From positions 51,016 through 115,015 of the forward strand of contig NZ_JACXAE010000067.1 of the NCBI RefSeq assembly GCF_014698965.1: DNA of 64,000 nt. The letters run 5' to 3'. The first letter of the stretch is position 1. Every line of letters begins with the position of its first letter. Under the pieces are notes generated by a model that worked only from the letters and a program-made list of their open reading frames with translations, did no database searches and was not told the DNA's origin. The stretch is from Iningainema tapete BLCC-T55 (GTDB taxonomy: Bacteria; Cyanobacteriota; Cyanobacteriia; Cyanobacteriales; Nostocaceae). Made by a program: the position numbers and the translations under genes. Shown here one piece after another: positions 35,668 to 44,801 of this stretch.

Positions 35668-36438
35668 ATGAAACGCTCTTTTGTGCAACTAGCTTTAATA
35701 TTCCCCCTGGTTCTGATGGGCTACCTTAGCAATCCAATAGTGCTACAGGCAACTTCAGCAGTGCCAATTCGCTTTAACCCACCCCCTCCACCACAAGATA
35801 GAGGCGCACCAGGAAACCGAGGGGAGGGAGCCTCACGGGGAGAGTGTACTTCTGGTTTGCCCTTAACAGCTTTGGTGCCAAGCTATGAACAAAACTTAAG
35901 CTTAGGCAAAGGAGATACTAAGATTACGCAGGTGTGGGGTTTAACTAGTGCACAACAGCCGAGCTTTTGGTTCTATGTTCCCGAAAACGAATCATTCATT
36001 CAGGCGATCGAGTTTGTTTTGCAAACTGACAACAACAAAACAATTTACCGTACAAATGTCCCAATACCCCCACAATCTGGCATTGTCCGCGTGCAGCTCA
36101 AAAATACCACAACATCTTTAGAAGTTGACAAGCCTTATCACTGGTTCTTCAAAGTTAGGCGCAAATGTAATCCTCAGCAAACAGTAACGTTGGATTATGT
36201 GGAAGGCTGGGTGCAGCGAGTAAATTTAGATGCGACATCGCGTGAACGGCTCAAAAACGCCTCCCCAACGCAACAAGTAGCAATTTACGCACTTTCTGGC
36301 ATTTGGTATGATACCCTAACAACCCTAGCAGAACTCCGCCAAGCCAACCCTCAAGATCCAGCACTAGCAGAATACTGGAAGAGCCTACTCAAAGAGATTG
36401 GGTTAGAAAAAGTTGCTACACAACCACTCGTTCAATAA
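35668..36438 (+). CDS. Exported DUF928-family protein
   Basis: 256 residues. Signal peptide (SFVQLALIFPLVLMGYLSNP) then a Pro-rich stretch (RFNPPPPPQDRGAPG). The DUF928 part follows: ASRGECTSGLPLTALVPSYE, WGLTSAQQPSFWFYVPENES, a beta region with two cysteines, and DKPYHWFFKVRRKCN. The C-terminus is helical (YALSGIWYDTLTTLAELRQA). Located in the periplasm or outside, it could bind the ligand or the CHASE2 ectodomain of the preceding gene (inference). It follows that gene by 173 bases on the same strand. Confidence 0.87.
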   Translation: MKRSFVQLALIFPLVLMGYLSNPIVLQATSAVPIRFNPPPPPQDRGAPGNRGEGASRGECTSGLPLTALVPSYEQNLSLGKGDTKITQVWGLTSAQQPSFWFYVPENESFIQAIEFVLQTDNNKTIYRTNVPIPPQSGIVRVQLKNTTTSLEVDKPYHWFFKVRRKCNPQQTVTLDYVEGWVQRVNLDATSRERLKNASPTQQVAIYALSGIWYDTLTTLAELRQANPQDPALAEYWKSLLKEIGLEKVATQPLVQ

Positions 36439-36439
36439 T

Positions 36440-36453
36440 GTAGAGACGTTCCC
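36440..36453. repeat. Half of a GTAGAGACG palindrome
   Basis: GTAGAGACGTTCCC only, with the second arm missing. It lies between the convergent DUF928 and xisI genes. Confidence 0.5.
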
Positions 36454-36521
36454 TCATCGTTCATACAAGGATTGGTTGTACACGTTTAAATTCGGTTGAT
36501 GTCTATTTTCTTTATTAATTT

Positions 36522-36875
36522 TTATACGGATACGCCCGTGCCAAAGTCAGTAAATTGACGTATGTAAGGCTCGTGAAATGCTAAAACAATGTCTTGCTTA
36601 GGTACTCCCATAGAAACTAACCGATTGGCAATTCCCTCTTCTGTACCATCATGCTGAATCCAGATTTTCCCATCCTTAATATCAAGATGTAGGATACAAC
36701 CAAAATCACGTTTATTTCCACGCCAGCCGACATAAAGTAGTTGGTAGTGATCCTGCTCGGAATCGAAAATTGTTTGCACCTCGTATTCTTCAGCATTTCT
36801 TTGCTGCCTTGAAGAGCGCTCTCGTCGTTCGGAAAGAATTTGCCGAATATATTGCCGATATTGTTCTACAGCCAT
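36522..36875 (-). CDS. xisI: XisI-like protein, copy 1
   Basis: 117 residues of the XisI family, named from an accessory factor of fdxN-element excision in Anabaena. Family blocks: QYRQYIRQILSERRE, VQTIFDSEQDHYQLLYVGW, DIKDGKIWIQHDGTEEGIAN and LVSMGVPKQDIVLAFHEPY. It overlaps the end of xisH by 10 bases. No fdxN element or XisF recombinase is in the window, so an independent role is likely. Similar pairs are at 52084 and 55353. Confidence 0.93.
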   Translation of the reverse strand: MAVEQYRQYIRQILSERRERSSRQQRNAEEYEVQTIFDSEQDHYQLLYVGWRGNKRDFGCILHLDIKDGKIWIQHDGTEEGIANRLVSMGVPKQDIVLAFHEPYIRQFTDFGTGVSV

Positions 36876-37276
36876 TGATGAATAACCTCCCGTTGCACAT
36901 CGTAAATTACCAAACGCAATTGATATCGCTCAACTGCTGCCGCAATGAACCTTCTTTGAAATAAAGTTTCATAAATTGGCAAACGAACCGCTAGATAAAG
37001 TTGGCGATCGCTTTCAATTTTTTCTAAAGCATCCCGATAGTTTAAAAACTGTCCCAAGGCAGTATGAAATTCTGAAACATTGGATGAACTAATAAAACTT
37101 TTAATCTCCACCGCGATTTTTCGCCCCTCTTGCTCTGCCGCCAAGAGCCGCTCCGCTGCTAAATCAATCTCAAAATCTACATCATCCACATTAATTTCAT
37201 AAGGATCAGCCGTAATCTTCCAGCCTTCTTTTTCTAAGGCAGTTCTGACAACATTATGAAATCTATCTTTTGCCAT
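36866..37276 (-). CDS. xisH: XisH-like protein, copy 1
   Basis: 136 residues of the XisH family. The core EIDLAAERLLAAEQEGRKIA then VEIKSF resembles a PD-(D/E)xK nuclease active site (Asp in EIDLAAE, Glu and Lys in VEIKSF). Further blocks are FHTALGQFLNYRDAL, LYLAVRLPIYETLF and LVIYDVQREVIHQWL. First gene of a two-gene operon with xisI. The nuclease reading is a fold-level inference. Confidence 0.93.
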   Translation of the reverse strand: MAKDRFHNVVRTALEKEGWKITADPYEINVDDVDFEIDLAAERLLAAEQEGRKIAVEIKSFISSSNVSEFHTALGQFLNYRDALEKIESDRQLYLAVRLPIYETLFQRRFIAAAVERYQLRLVIYDVQREVIHQWL

Positions 37277-37447
37277 ACTAGTTAAACAAGAGCCTTGTTT
37301 ATGAATATCTATCCATCAGTTAAGTAGTATCTTTTTGGTAAGTATAGCACTTTTTAGTGCGTACTTTTCATTTTATCTGTACATACTTTAAGATTAAGAT
37401 AGTTGAGAAATAGATGCAACACTAGTTATTAATCGGAGGCACAACCT

Positions 37448-38164
37448 ATGACTAGCAATACGAAAACTCATCTAATTCATGATAGAAATGCACGCGGTCA
37501 TACACAAATTGGTTGGCTTGATAGTTACCACACATTTTCCTTTAGTAATTTTTACGATCCCAACCGCATGGGATTTCGCTCTTTGCGGGTAATTAATGAC
37601 GATCGCGTTGCACCGGGCGCTGGGTTTGGTACTCATGGTCATAAAGACATGGAAATCCTCACCTATGTTTTAGAAGGTGCGATCGAGCATAAAGACAGCT
37701 TGGGGAATGGTTCTGTGATTCGTCCAGGTGAAGCACAAATTATGAGTGCTGGTACTGGCATTATGCACAGCGAATACAACCATTCTAAAACAGAACCAGT
37801 CCATTTCCTACAAATTTGGATTCTTCCCAATCAACAAGGAATACAACCAAGGTACGAACAAAAAGCTTTTTCTTTAGAAGAAAGGCGCGGTAAATTGCGC
37901 TTAATTGCTGCAAAAGATGGACGCGATGGTGCTGTAAAAGTTTACCAAGATGTAGATTTGTACACTTCTGTTTTGGCAGAAGGAGATGTTATTAATTACC
38001 AAGTCCAACCCAATCGTTATGCTTGGTTGCAAATAGCTCAAGGCGTAGCAATTTTGAATGGTGAGGAACTCAGAGCAGGCGATGGGGTGCAAATTAACGG
38101 GGAAGAACAACTGGAAATTAGCACCAACATCGGCGCAGAAATCCTACTTTTTGATTTAGCTTAA
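37448..38164 (+). CDS. Pirin-family protein
   Basis: 238-residue cupin-fold protein of the pirin/YhaK type. The metal-binding N-terminal cupin has His residues in [16 protein letters not shown] and [12 protein letters not shown], and a Glu in the same motif. The second cupin ([20 protein letters not shown]) is degenerate. Some pirins are quercetin 2,3-dioxygenases, others bind transcription factors; sequence alone does not decide. It converges with a LysR regulator gene. Confidence 0.92.
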   Translation: MTSNTKTHLIHDRNARGHTQIGWLDSYHTFSFSNFYDPNRMGFRSLRVINDDRVAPGAGFGTHGHKDMEILTYVLEGAIEHKDSLGNGSVIRPGEAQIMSAGTGIMHSEYNHSKTEPVHFLQIWILPNQQGIQPRYEQKAFSLEERRGKLRLIAAKDGRDGAVKVYQDVDLYTSVLAEGDVINYQVQPNRYAWLQIAQGVAILNGEELRAGDGVQINGEEQLEISTNIGAEILLFDLA

Positions 38165-38168
38165 AGTG

Positions 38169-38210
38169 CAGTTAACAGTTAACAGTTAACAGTTAACAGT
38201 TAACTGTTGA
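38169..38210. repeat. CAGTTAA tandem heptamer
   Basis: Five tandem CAGTTAA units ending in AACTGTTG. It encodes the last residues and stop of the LysR gene (QLTVNC). Confidence 0.85.
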
Positions 38211-39100
38211 TTGTAAGATTTTAATTCCCTCACGACATCGAGAAATGCATGTAGCACGGGTGAGGTGTCATTTCGTCGCCAAAGTACCGCTAGTGCTACC
38301 TCTGGACATGATGGTTGCAGTTCGCGGTAGACAACACCCGGTCGTTGAAACTGTTTGACAGAGGCAGATAGCAGGGCAATTCCCAGCCCTGCTGCCAGAA
38401 AACCCAGCATGACTTGCATCTCGTTGACTTCTTGAGTCACTTTCGGACTGAAACCAGCCCGTAAACATATTGCCATCACTTGATCGTACATTCCGCAGCC
38501 ACTTTCGCGTTGTGCCATGATAAAGGGTTCGTTGGCAAGCGATCGCACTTTCACTTTTGATTGGCTTGCCAAGGGATGATTTTCTGGTAAAGCCAGAACT
38601 AGAGGTTCCTGTAAAACAGCTTCAACAACCAGTTCTTTTTCCTTCCCCTTGAGTGGTGGCACAACAAATCCAACACTAATCGCACCTGCATGTAATGCTT
38701 GCACCTGCTCATGAGTAGTCATTCCCAGCACGACAAGTTCAACGTCAGGAAAGCGCTCACGATAGGTTTTGATCGATGCAGGCACAATATCGTAAGCAGA
38801 AGAACCTTCAAAAGCAACGACGAGGCGACCTATTTTACCACGACTTGCACCCTGTGCCACCCGCATACTGTGTTCAACCTGCTCCAGAGTACGACGCGAC
38901 TCTTCTAGAAAGGCTTTGCCTGCTTCTGTCATTTCAACGCGGCGATTGTTACGCAAGAAGAGTTCTACGCCCAACTCTTGCTCAAGCTTACGGATTTGCC
39001 TTGTCAACGGTGGTTGCGCAATCTTCAATTTTTTCGCTGCTCGACTAAAGTTCAGTTCTTCTGCCACAGCCAGAAAGTATTGTAGCTGTCGAAACTCCAT
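38186..39100 (-). CDS. LysR-family transcriptional regulator
   Basis: 304 residues. An N-terminal winged helix (FLAVAEELNFSRAAKKLKIA, PPLTRQIRKLEQELG) is followed by a periplasmic-binding-like effector domain (VVAFEGSSAYDIVPASIKTY, ALHAGAISVGFVVPPLKG). The C-terminus has been replaced by tandem-repeat-derived residues but the domain is otherwise full length. Divergent from the SDR/aquaporin genes at 39387, so those are the probable targets; the intergenic region holds the operator. Effector unknown. Confidence 0.93.
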   Translation of the reverse strand: MEFRQLQYFLAVAEELNFSRAAKKLKIAQPPLTRQIRKLEQELGVELFLRNNRRVEMTEAGKAFLEESRRTLEQVEHSMRVAQGASRGKIGRLVVAFEGSSAYDIVPASIKTYRERFPDVELVVLGMTTHEQVQALHAGAISVGFVVPPLKGKEKELVVEAVLQEPLVLALPENHPLASQSKVKVRSLANEPFIMAQRESGCGMYDQVMAICLRAGFSPKVTQEVNEMQVMLGFLAAGLGIALLSASVKQFQRPGVVYRELQPSCPEVALAVLWRRNDTSPVLHAFLDVVRELKSYNQQLTVNC

Positions 39101-39386
39101 TTTTATGCTCTGGTTATTAATACTTTTAAGGTATCAATAGAATTCAAAATTGATATTACCACATCGTAAATCTATTCCTTAAGGTCAATGTGTTCAGAGT
39201 ATGATGTAGAAAATAATTCTCTCCTAGAGGGCTTTGAGTCTTCTAGGTTAAGAAGTAACGAGATTGATGAACTTTAAGACCAATTTTTTCCCTAAACTGG
39301 AGTCATTTGCCAAATTCACTCAAAAAATAAACCATCCAGAGTTTTACATAAAGAGCGAAGACTTATTTAATTAAAAGGAGCAAACT
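39101..39386. other. Divergent LysR / SDR promoter region
   Basis: 286 bases, AT-rich. A good ribosome-binding site (AAAAGGAG) precedes the SDR start. ATCAATAGAATTCAAAATTGAT (39136-39157) is an imperfect inverted repeat that could be the LysR operator. Confidence 0.4.
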
Positions 39387-40094
39387 ATGGGTAAGTTGGA
39401 TGGTAAAAACGCCTTCATTGCTGGAGGTACAGGCGGTGTAGGTGAAGGTATTGTGAGGGCTTTTCTGAACGAAGGGGCAACAGTAGCTGTGCCGTCGCGC
39501 CATCAGGAAAACCTGGAAGAATTACGCAGCAACTTGGGCGATTTGGCGTGCGATCGCTTTATCGCAGTAGTAGGAGATATGAGCGACACAGACAGCGCCG
39601 AAAGTTTACGCGATCAAGTTTTGGCTAAAATTGGACACTTAGATGCAGTTGTCGCTTCACTCAACGGTAGATGGGATCAAGATATACCGTTGTTAAAAAC
39701 ATCGTTAGATGACTGGAAGCGGATGCTCGACGCTAACCTAACCTCCCATTTTATTGCCGCACGCACATTCTTACCCGTACTGCAACGGGGTAGCACCTAC
39801 ACTCTCATCGGTGGTGGTGCTGCCGATCAAGCTATTCCCAACTACGGTTTGGTTTGTATTCCAGCGGCAGGAGAAATTATGCTCACACAGATGCTAATAC
39901 AGGAAAACAAAGGCAGTGGTGTGCGCATCAACGAAGTTGTTCTCCATAGCCTGATTGCCACTCGCAAACAGTCTGGGGAAGAACGCCCAGAACTGCTAAC
40001 TGCTGACGAAGTAGGCAGATACACTGCTTGGTTAGCTTCAGATGAAGCAAATATGGTAACTAGTAGTATTATCCGTTTGTATCAGCACGAGTAA
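39387..40094 (+). CDS. SDR-family protein with altered active site
   Basis: 235 residues with a Rossmann fold. The cofactor motif is GGTGGVGEGI, but the NNAG stretch is ASLNG. At the catalytic YxxxK position there is YGLVC, so the Lys is missing. The substrate-binding half is short (LYQHE end). It may bind NAD(P) without normal dehydrogenase activity, or use a different proton relay. It is followed after 9 bases by the aquaporin gene and is divergent from LysR. Four canonical SDR genes follow within 6 kb. Confidence 0.85.
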   Translation: MGKLDGKNAFIAGGTGGVGEGIVRAFLNEGATVAVPSRHQENLEELRSNLGDLACDRFIAVVGDMSDTDSAESLRDQVLAKIGHLDAVVASLNGRWDQDIPLLKTSLDDWKRMLDANLTSHFIAARTFLPVLQRGSTYTLIGGGAADQAIPNYGLVCIPAAGEIMLTQMLIQENKGSGVRINEVVLHSLIATRKQSGEERPELLTADEVGRYTAWLASDEANMVTSSIIRLYQHE

Positions 40095-40103
40095 AACACA
40101 ATC

Positions 40104-40904
40104 ATGGTAAATTCCAGATGGTGGACACAACTGCACTGGCAAGAATACGGTGCAGAACTACTTGGAACAGCAATTCTTGTCTTTGTCGGACTAAGTGCAG
40201 TTGTATTTAATTTTGCTCAAGGCTTACCAATGGAACAACTCATACCTAATAGGAGTTTGCGTACTCTAATCACAGGGCTAATGTTTTCTGGAACTGGTTC
40301 ATTAGTGGCAATTTCACCCTTGGGTAAATTGAGTGGCGCTCATATCAATCCTGCTGTTACTCTTGGCTTCTGGCTCCAAGGCAAAATGCATCGTCATGAC
40401 ATCTGTGGATACGTTATTGCCCAATTTATTGGTGCAATTGGTGGTGCAGCGTTATTGGTAGCTATTTGGGGAAAGTATGCTGCTAGTGTAAATAATGGGG
40501 TAACTTTACCAGGTCTGGGTTATCCTTTGTGGTATGTGTTTTTGGCAGAAGTCATCATGACAGGATTGCTGGTGTTGGCAATCTTTATTTTTGTCAGCAG
40601 TCATAGTTTAATGCGCTGGACTCCATTGATGAACTGGCTTTTGGTAGCAACAATGGTTTGGCAAGAATCTCCGATTTCTGGCACAAGTTTAAATCCAGCA
40701 CGTAGTATAGGTCCTGCTCTAGTCTCTGGGATTTGGCAACACCAATGGCTTTACTGCATCGCACCACCTCTAGGTGCAATCCTAGCTGTTGGAGTTTTCC
40801 GCTTGGTGACTTTTGGCAAACGCGAAATTCTCACAGGAAAACTTTTTCACGTTCCTAATTACAGATGTATATTTAAAAACGTTAAAGTCCCCCATCGCAC
40901 GTAG
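40104..40904 (+). CDS. Aquaporin / MIP-family channel
   Basis: 266 residues, six transmembrane helices. The two NPA boxes are present (SGAHINPAVTLGFW and GTSLNPARSIGPAL). The Arg of the selectivity filter follows the second box (NPAR). Aromatic and small residues near the filter cannot separate water from glycerol channels with certainty; the sequence looks closer to AqpZ. The C-terminal basic tail is longer than usual. In the same operon as the atypical SDR. Confidence 0.92.
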   Translation: MVNSRWWTQLHWQEYGAELLGTAILVFVGLSAVVFNFAQGLPMEQLIPNRSLRTLITGLMFSGTGSLVAISPLGKLSGAHINPAVTLGFWLQGKMHRHDICGYVIAQFIGAIGGAALLVAIWGKYAASVNNGVTLPGLGYPLWYVFLAEVIMTGLLVLAIFIFVSSHSLMRWTPLMNWLLVATMVWQESPISGTSLNPARSIGPALVSGIWQHQWLYCIAPPLGAILAVGVFRLVTFGKREILTGKLFHVPNYRCIFKNVKVPHRT

Positions 40905-40909
40905 TATAT

Positions 40910-41125
40910 ATGAGTGATTATCAGTTCAACGACCAAATATCCTTGGAAAAAAGAGCCGAAGAACTAGGGAAAAAGGCATTGGAACAACGTTTAATTCCTA
41001 GTTTTGCTGTGTATTATTACCCTGATAACTGGGTATTTTACATTCCCAGTGACAACCAGTCTGAACCTCTGACACCAGAAGAAGCGTATCTTCGTTTAAA
41101 AAAATTGGTTGAGAAAGCGGTTTAA
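40910..41125 (+). CDS. Small hypothetical protein
   Basis: 71 residues, soluble. Helical N-terminus (LEKRAEELGKKALEQR), beta-like middle (SFAVYYYPDNWVFYIP), helical end (TPEEAYLRLKKLVEKAV). Unknown family. It is 5 bases after the aquaporin gene, so co-transcribed with it. Confidence 0.7.
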   Translation: MSDYQFNDQISLEKRAEELGKKALEQRLIPSFAVYYYPDNWVFYIPSDNQSEPLTPEEAYLRLKKLVEKAV

Positions 41126-41153
41126 CCATCAAGTTCTAAAATCAAATCAAAGC

Positions 41154-42026
41154 ATGGACAAAACTCCACAAACTCAACAATCAAAAATCTCCTTGCTGGT
41201 TGCTGATGTAGACGGGACACTAGTCACCCGCCAAAAGGTATTGACAGATCGCGCCCGTGATGCAGTCAGCAAACTTAACGAGGCGGGTATCCGTTTCACC
41301 ATCACTAGCGGTCGCCCACCGTTGGGGATGAAGATGATAGTTGATGCCCTGCACCTAAGCGCCCCAATCGCTGCCTTCAACGGTGGAGTGTTCCTCAATC
41401 CAGACTTCTCTATCATCGATCAGAATGTGTTGACCAGTACGATCGCCAAGCGAGTAGCACAAATCATCGCCGATCATCAACTAGATGTCTGGGTATATCG
41501 AGGTAATGATTGGTTTGTACATGAGCGGCATGGTCCCCACGTTGATCGCGAAGAGTGGACAGTCAAGTTTTCGCCCACCGTCGTTCCCAGCTTTGATGAC
41601 TTAATGGACAACGTGGTGAAAATTGTTGGCGTCAGCGATGACTTAGATGCTGTGGCAAAGTGCGAAAAAGACGTGCAACAAGAGTTTAGCGAACAAGTCA
41701 CCTGCCTTGCTGGTGCTAGTTCCGGTGGCGGCGAACAAGTTTCTGCGGCTCGCAGCCAGCCCTACTACCTGGATGTCACCCATCCCCGTGCCAATAAAGG
41801 AGCAGTAGTTGAGCGCCTCTCGCAACTTCTCAATATTCCCACTGATGAAATTGCCACAATTGGCGACATGCCCAACGATGTGCCAATGTTTCAACACAGC
41901 GGCTTAAGTATTGCGATGGGCAACGCCAGTACTGATGTACAACATGCCGCCCACTATGTCACCACTTCTAACGAAGACGAGGGTTTTGCTCAAGCAGTTG
42001 AGCGCTTTATTTTAGGTAACGAATAG
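41154..42026 (+). CDS. HAD-superfamily phosphatase, Cof type
   Basis: About 290 residues from the ATG at 41154 (MDKTPQTQQSKI). Motif 1 is LLVADVDGTLV (nucleophile Asp), motif 2 FTITSGRPP, motif 3 Lys in HPRANKGAVV and motif 4 IGDMPNDVPMF. A C2-type cap (about 85-210) makes this a Cof/HAD-IIB hydrolase. Substrate likely a sugar phosphate or similar. In frame there is an earlier start at 41109, but it overlaps the preceding gene. Same direction as its neighbours, 20 bases before the next SDR. Confidence 0.92.
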   Translation: MDKTPQTQQSKISLLVADVDGTLVTRQKVLTDRARDAVSKLNEAGIRFTITSGRPPLGMKMIVDALHLSAPIAAFNGGVFLNPDFSIIDQNVLTSTIAKRVAQIIADHQLDVWVYRGNDWFVHERHGPHVDREEWTVKFSPTVVPSFDDLMDNVVKIVGVSDDLDAVAKCEKDVQQEFSEQVTCLAGASSGGGEQVSAARSQPYYLDVTHPRANKGAVVERLSQLLNIPTDEIATIGDMPNDVPMFQHSGLSIAMGNASTDVQHAAHYVTTSNEDEGFAQAVERFILGNE

Positions 42027-42046
42027 CAACAACATACAAAAACTAC

Positions 42047-42913
42047 ATGGCTAACAACACAAAAGTTTGGTTAATCACTGGTAGCTCAACCGGATTCGGA
42101 CGATCGCTTACAGAGGCTGTCCTAAAATCCGGCGATCGCGTCATCGCCACTGCTCGTAAACCAGAGCAGCTAAATGACCTCGTTAATCAGTATCCAGAAA
42201 CCGCAAAAGCCATTCGCCTTGATGTCACCAATTCCCAAGAAGTGCATGATGCTGTTAATGCAGCCATAGAAACTTTTGGTCAAATCGATGTGTTAGTTAA
42301 TAATGCAGGCTTTGGTTCGGTAGGTGCTATAGAAGAAGTCAGTGACGACGATATTCAACGCGAGTTTGCCACCAACGTCTTCGGGGCGCTGAGCATGATG
42401 AGGGCAGTACTTCCCTCTATGCGGCAACGTCGCAGCGGTCATATTCTTAACATTTCATCCGTAGGTGGTCAAGTTTCCTATGCTGGTAGCGGAATCTATT
42501 GTGCCACCAAATTTGCCCTAGAGGGATTGTCCGAGGCACTCTCCAAAGAAGTTGCAGAGTTGGGAATCAAGGTAACAATTATTGAGCCGGGAGCATTTCG
42601 TACTGACTTTAATGGGCGATCGCTTGCTTCCCCAGAGCATCTGATTGATGATTACGCTTCCACTAGCGGTAAGTTTCTCAAGTGGCTTGAGGAGAACGAC
42701 GGCAAACAACCCGGCGATCCAGACAAAGCAGCAGAGGCAATGATCCAAGCTGTTTACAGCGACAACCCGCCCTTGAGATTGGCTCTAGGAGCAGATGCTG
42801 TTGGTGAGATCGAGCAAAAGCTGGAATCTGTCAAAAAGGAACTTGATGCTTGGCGACTCTTATCAATCGATACTGCCTTTGAGGGGATGGAAGCTAGCGC
42901 GATTGGTGGTTAA
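42047..42913 (+). CDS. SDR-family oxidoreductase
   Basis: 288 residues. GSSTGFGRSL cofactor motif, NNAGF, ISSVGG and the catalytic pair YCATK are intact. A longer C-terminal extension resembles classical SDRs of the 17-beta-HSD-like type. NADP preference is suggested by TARKPEQ after beta 2. Substrate unknown. Follows the HAD gene by 20 bases. Confidence 0.93.
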   Translation: MANNTKVWLITGSSTGFGRSLTEAVLKSGDRVIATARKPEQLNDLVNQYPETAKAIRLDVTNSQEVHDAVNAAIETFGQIDVLVNNAGFGSVGAIEEVSDDDIQREFATNVFGALSMMRAVLPSMRQRRSGHILNISSVGGQVSYAGSGIYCATKFALEGLSEALSKEVAELGIKVTIIEPGAFRTDFNGRSLASPEHLIDDYASTSGKFLKWLEENDGKQPGDPDKAAEAMIQAVYSDNPPLRLALGADAVGEIEQKLESVKKELDAWRLLSIDTAFEGMEASAIGG

Positions 42914-42925
42914 ATAAACTCTTGT

Positions 42926-42977
42926 CGCGAGGCGGAGCCTCAAGGGCGGCATTCCCAGCCGGAGGCTGGGAACGAGG
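42926..42977. repeat. GTTCCCAGGCTC-type stem-loop repeat
   Basis: CGCGAGGCGGAGCCTC followed by ATTCCCAGCCGGAGGCTGGGAACG, between two SDR genes. Confidence 0.85.
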
Positions 42978-43021
42978 ACGAGGAGGCGCTTAACGAGAGA
43001 AACAAGAAAAAGGAGAAGAAG

Positions 43022-43789
43022 ATGAAACTGGAAGGTAAAGTTGCGTTAGTAACAGGTAGCAGTCAAGGAATCGGAGCGGCGATCGCAGTTCGTCTTGCTC
43101 AAGAAGGTGCTGATATCATCATCGACTACCGTTCTCACGCAGAAGGTGCTGAGGAAACCAAAGCTAAAGTTGAAGCAACTGGACGCAAAGGCTTAGTTGT
43201 CAAAGCAGACTTGGGTGTAGTTAGCGATATCCGTCGCATGGTTACTGATGGTATCCAACAATTCGGTAAGCTAGATATCTTAGTGAACAACGCAGGTTTG
43301 GAAAAGAATGCCTCTTTCTGGGATGTGACAGAAGAGGACTACGAAAATGTACTGAATGTTAATCTTAAAGGTGTGTTTTTTGCTACGCAAGCTGTCGTCC
43401 AGCATCTAAGAGAGACAAAGCGTCCAGGAAGAATTATCAACATTAGCTCAGTACATGAAGAACTGCCCTTTCCTCACTTCACCTCCTACTGTGCTAGCAA
43501 AGGTGGTGTGAAGATGATGATGCGTAACTTGGCAGTGGAACTAGGACCTTTGGGGATCACGGTAAACAATGTTGCACCAGGAGCAATTGAAACACCCATC
43601 AACAAAAGTTTGTTGGAAGATAAAGAAAAGCTAAGTGCTGTACTCAAGAATATCCCCTTGGGAAGGCTAGGACAACCCCAAGATGTAGCTTCCTTAGTCG
43701 CCTTTTTAGCTTCTTCAGACGCTGATTATATCACGGGTTCTACCTTTTTTGTCGATGGTGGGTTGCTTTGGAATTATCAAGAGCAGTAG
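43022..43789 (+). CDS. SDR-family oxidoreductase, glucose-dehydrogenase-like
   Basis: 255 residues. Motifs GSSQGIGAAI, NNAGLE, ISSVHE, YCASKGG and the ending FFVDGGLLWNYQ are all typical of classical SDRs. The sequence resembles glucose 1-dehydrogenase and YgfF-type enzymes. AAGGAG lies before the ATG. The downstream gap holds a repeat block. Confidence 0.93.
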   Translation: MKLEGKVALVTGSSQGIGAAIAVRLAQEGADIIIDYRSHAEGAEETKAKVEATGRKGLVVKADLGVVSDIRRMVTDGIQQFGKLDILVNNAGLEKNASFWDVTEEDYENVLNVNLKGVFFATQAVVQHLRETKRPGRIINISSVHEELPFPHFTSYCASKGGVKMMMRNLAVELGPLGITVNNVAPGAIETPINKSLLEDKEKLSAVLKNIPLGRLGQPQDVASLVAFLASSDADYITGSTFFVDGGLLWNYQEQ

Positions 43790-43826
43790 GTTGTCGCGTT
43801 TTCAACTTGCAGACTAGTTTGGGCTG

Positions 43827-43925
43827 CTAATGGCTAATGGCTAATGGTTAATGGAAGACTGGTTATGAACAATTAACAATTAGCTATTAGCAATGAACAA
43901 TCAACAATTAACAATCAACAACTAA
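43827..43925. repeat. TAATGGCTAATGG / AATTAACAATTAG repeat block
   Basis: Tandem GGCTAATGGCTAATGG followed by imperfect complementary AACAATTAACAATTAGC units. It can form a hairpin and fills the gap between two SDR genes. Confidence 0.8.
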
Positions 43926-43933
43926 GAAAAACA

Positions 43934-44668
43934 ATGAAACCATTAGAAGGAAAAGTGGCAATTGTTACTGGTGGATCTGGTGGGATTGGTTCGGCTGTGT
44001 GTGAACGACTGGCACAAGATGGTGCTAAGGTGGTGGTTCACTATGGTGGGCATGAGGATGCTGCTGACCATGTTGTGGAGAAAATTAAAGAGCAGGGTGG
44101 GGAAGCGATCGCTATCCAGGCAAATTTGAGTAAAGCCGAAGACGTTACTAAACTGTTTGAGGAAACGCAGCAACATTTCGGTTCGCTTGATATTGTTGTT
44201 AACAATGCAGGAACAGGTGATGTCGGACCTCTTGCCGAAATGGATGAAAAAACTTTTGATAAGGTGTTTGGGTTGAACGCGAAAGGTACATTCTTGTGCA
44301 TGAAGGAAGCAGCTCATCGGTTAAATCAAAATGGACGAATTGTCAATATATCTAGTGGTTTAGTTGTGCGTCCACAAGCGGGTTTTGGTCTTTATATTGG
44401 CAGTAAAGCGGCGGTAGAATTGATGGGCAAGGTTCTCTCAATGGAAGTAGGCGATCGCGGCATCACTGTAAACACGGTTTCGCCAGGACCAACGGAAACC
44501 GATATGTATGCACACTCTGGTGATGATACAAAAGCCGCATCTGAACGTTCTCCCTTCAAACGTTTGGGACAACCTGAAGATATCGCTGATGTGATCGCGT
44601 TTGTTGTCAGCGATCAATGTCGGTGGATTACCGGACATACTTTCCAAGCAGGAGGCGGATACGTATAA
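43934..44668 (+). CDS. SDR-family oxidoreductase, 3-oxoacyl-ACP-reductase-like
   Basis: 244 residues. Cofactor motif GGSGGIGSAV, NNAGTG, ISSG, catalytic YIGSK and ending FQAGGGYV. It resembles FabG-like enzymes. No obvious Shine-Dalgarno sequence; the upstream repeat block runs nearly to the start. Confidence 0.93.
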   Translation: MKPLEGKVAIVTGGSGGIGSAVCERLAQDGAKVVVHYGGHEDAADHVVEKIKEQGGEAIAIQANLSKAEDVTKLFEETQQHFGSLDIVVNNAGTGDVGPLAEMDEKTFDKVFGLNAKGTFLCMKEAAHRLNQNGRIVNISSGLVVRPQAGFGLYIGSKAAVELMGKVLSMEVGDRGITVNTVSPGPTETDMYAHSGDDTKAASERSPFKRLGQPEDIADVIAFVVSDQCRWITGHTFQAGGGYV

Positions 44669-44689
44669 CGCTCAACTTCTCGTCCCCCT

Positions 44690-44735
44690 CGTTCCCAGGC
44701 TCCGCCTGGGAATGCCCTTCGGAGGCTCTGCCTCC
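44690..44735. repeat. GTTCCCAGGCTC-type stem-loop repeat
   Basis: CGTTCCCAGGCTCCGCCTGGGAATG then GGAGGCTCTGCCTCC. Between the fourth and fifth SDR genes. Confidence 0.85.
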
Positions 44736-44801
44736 TTTGATCGACACTTAATGGTTCATTTAATTACGTATTCTTTTAATGAGATAAGAGGAAAAACCAA
44801 A

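Noticed and set aside
36522..37276. Presence of an fdxN excision element
   Set aside because: Only XisH/XisI are seen; no recombinase, no element borders, no nif genes.
43943..44317. Minus-strand 124-codon frame in the SDR gene
   Set aside because: Antisense to a complete SDR with intact catalytic motifs.
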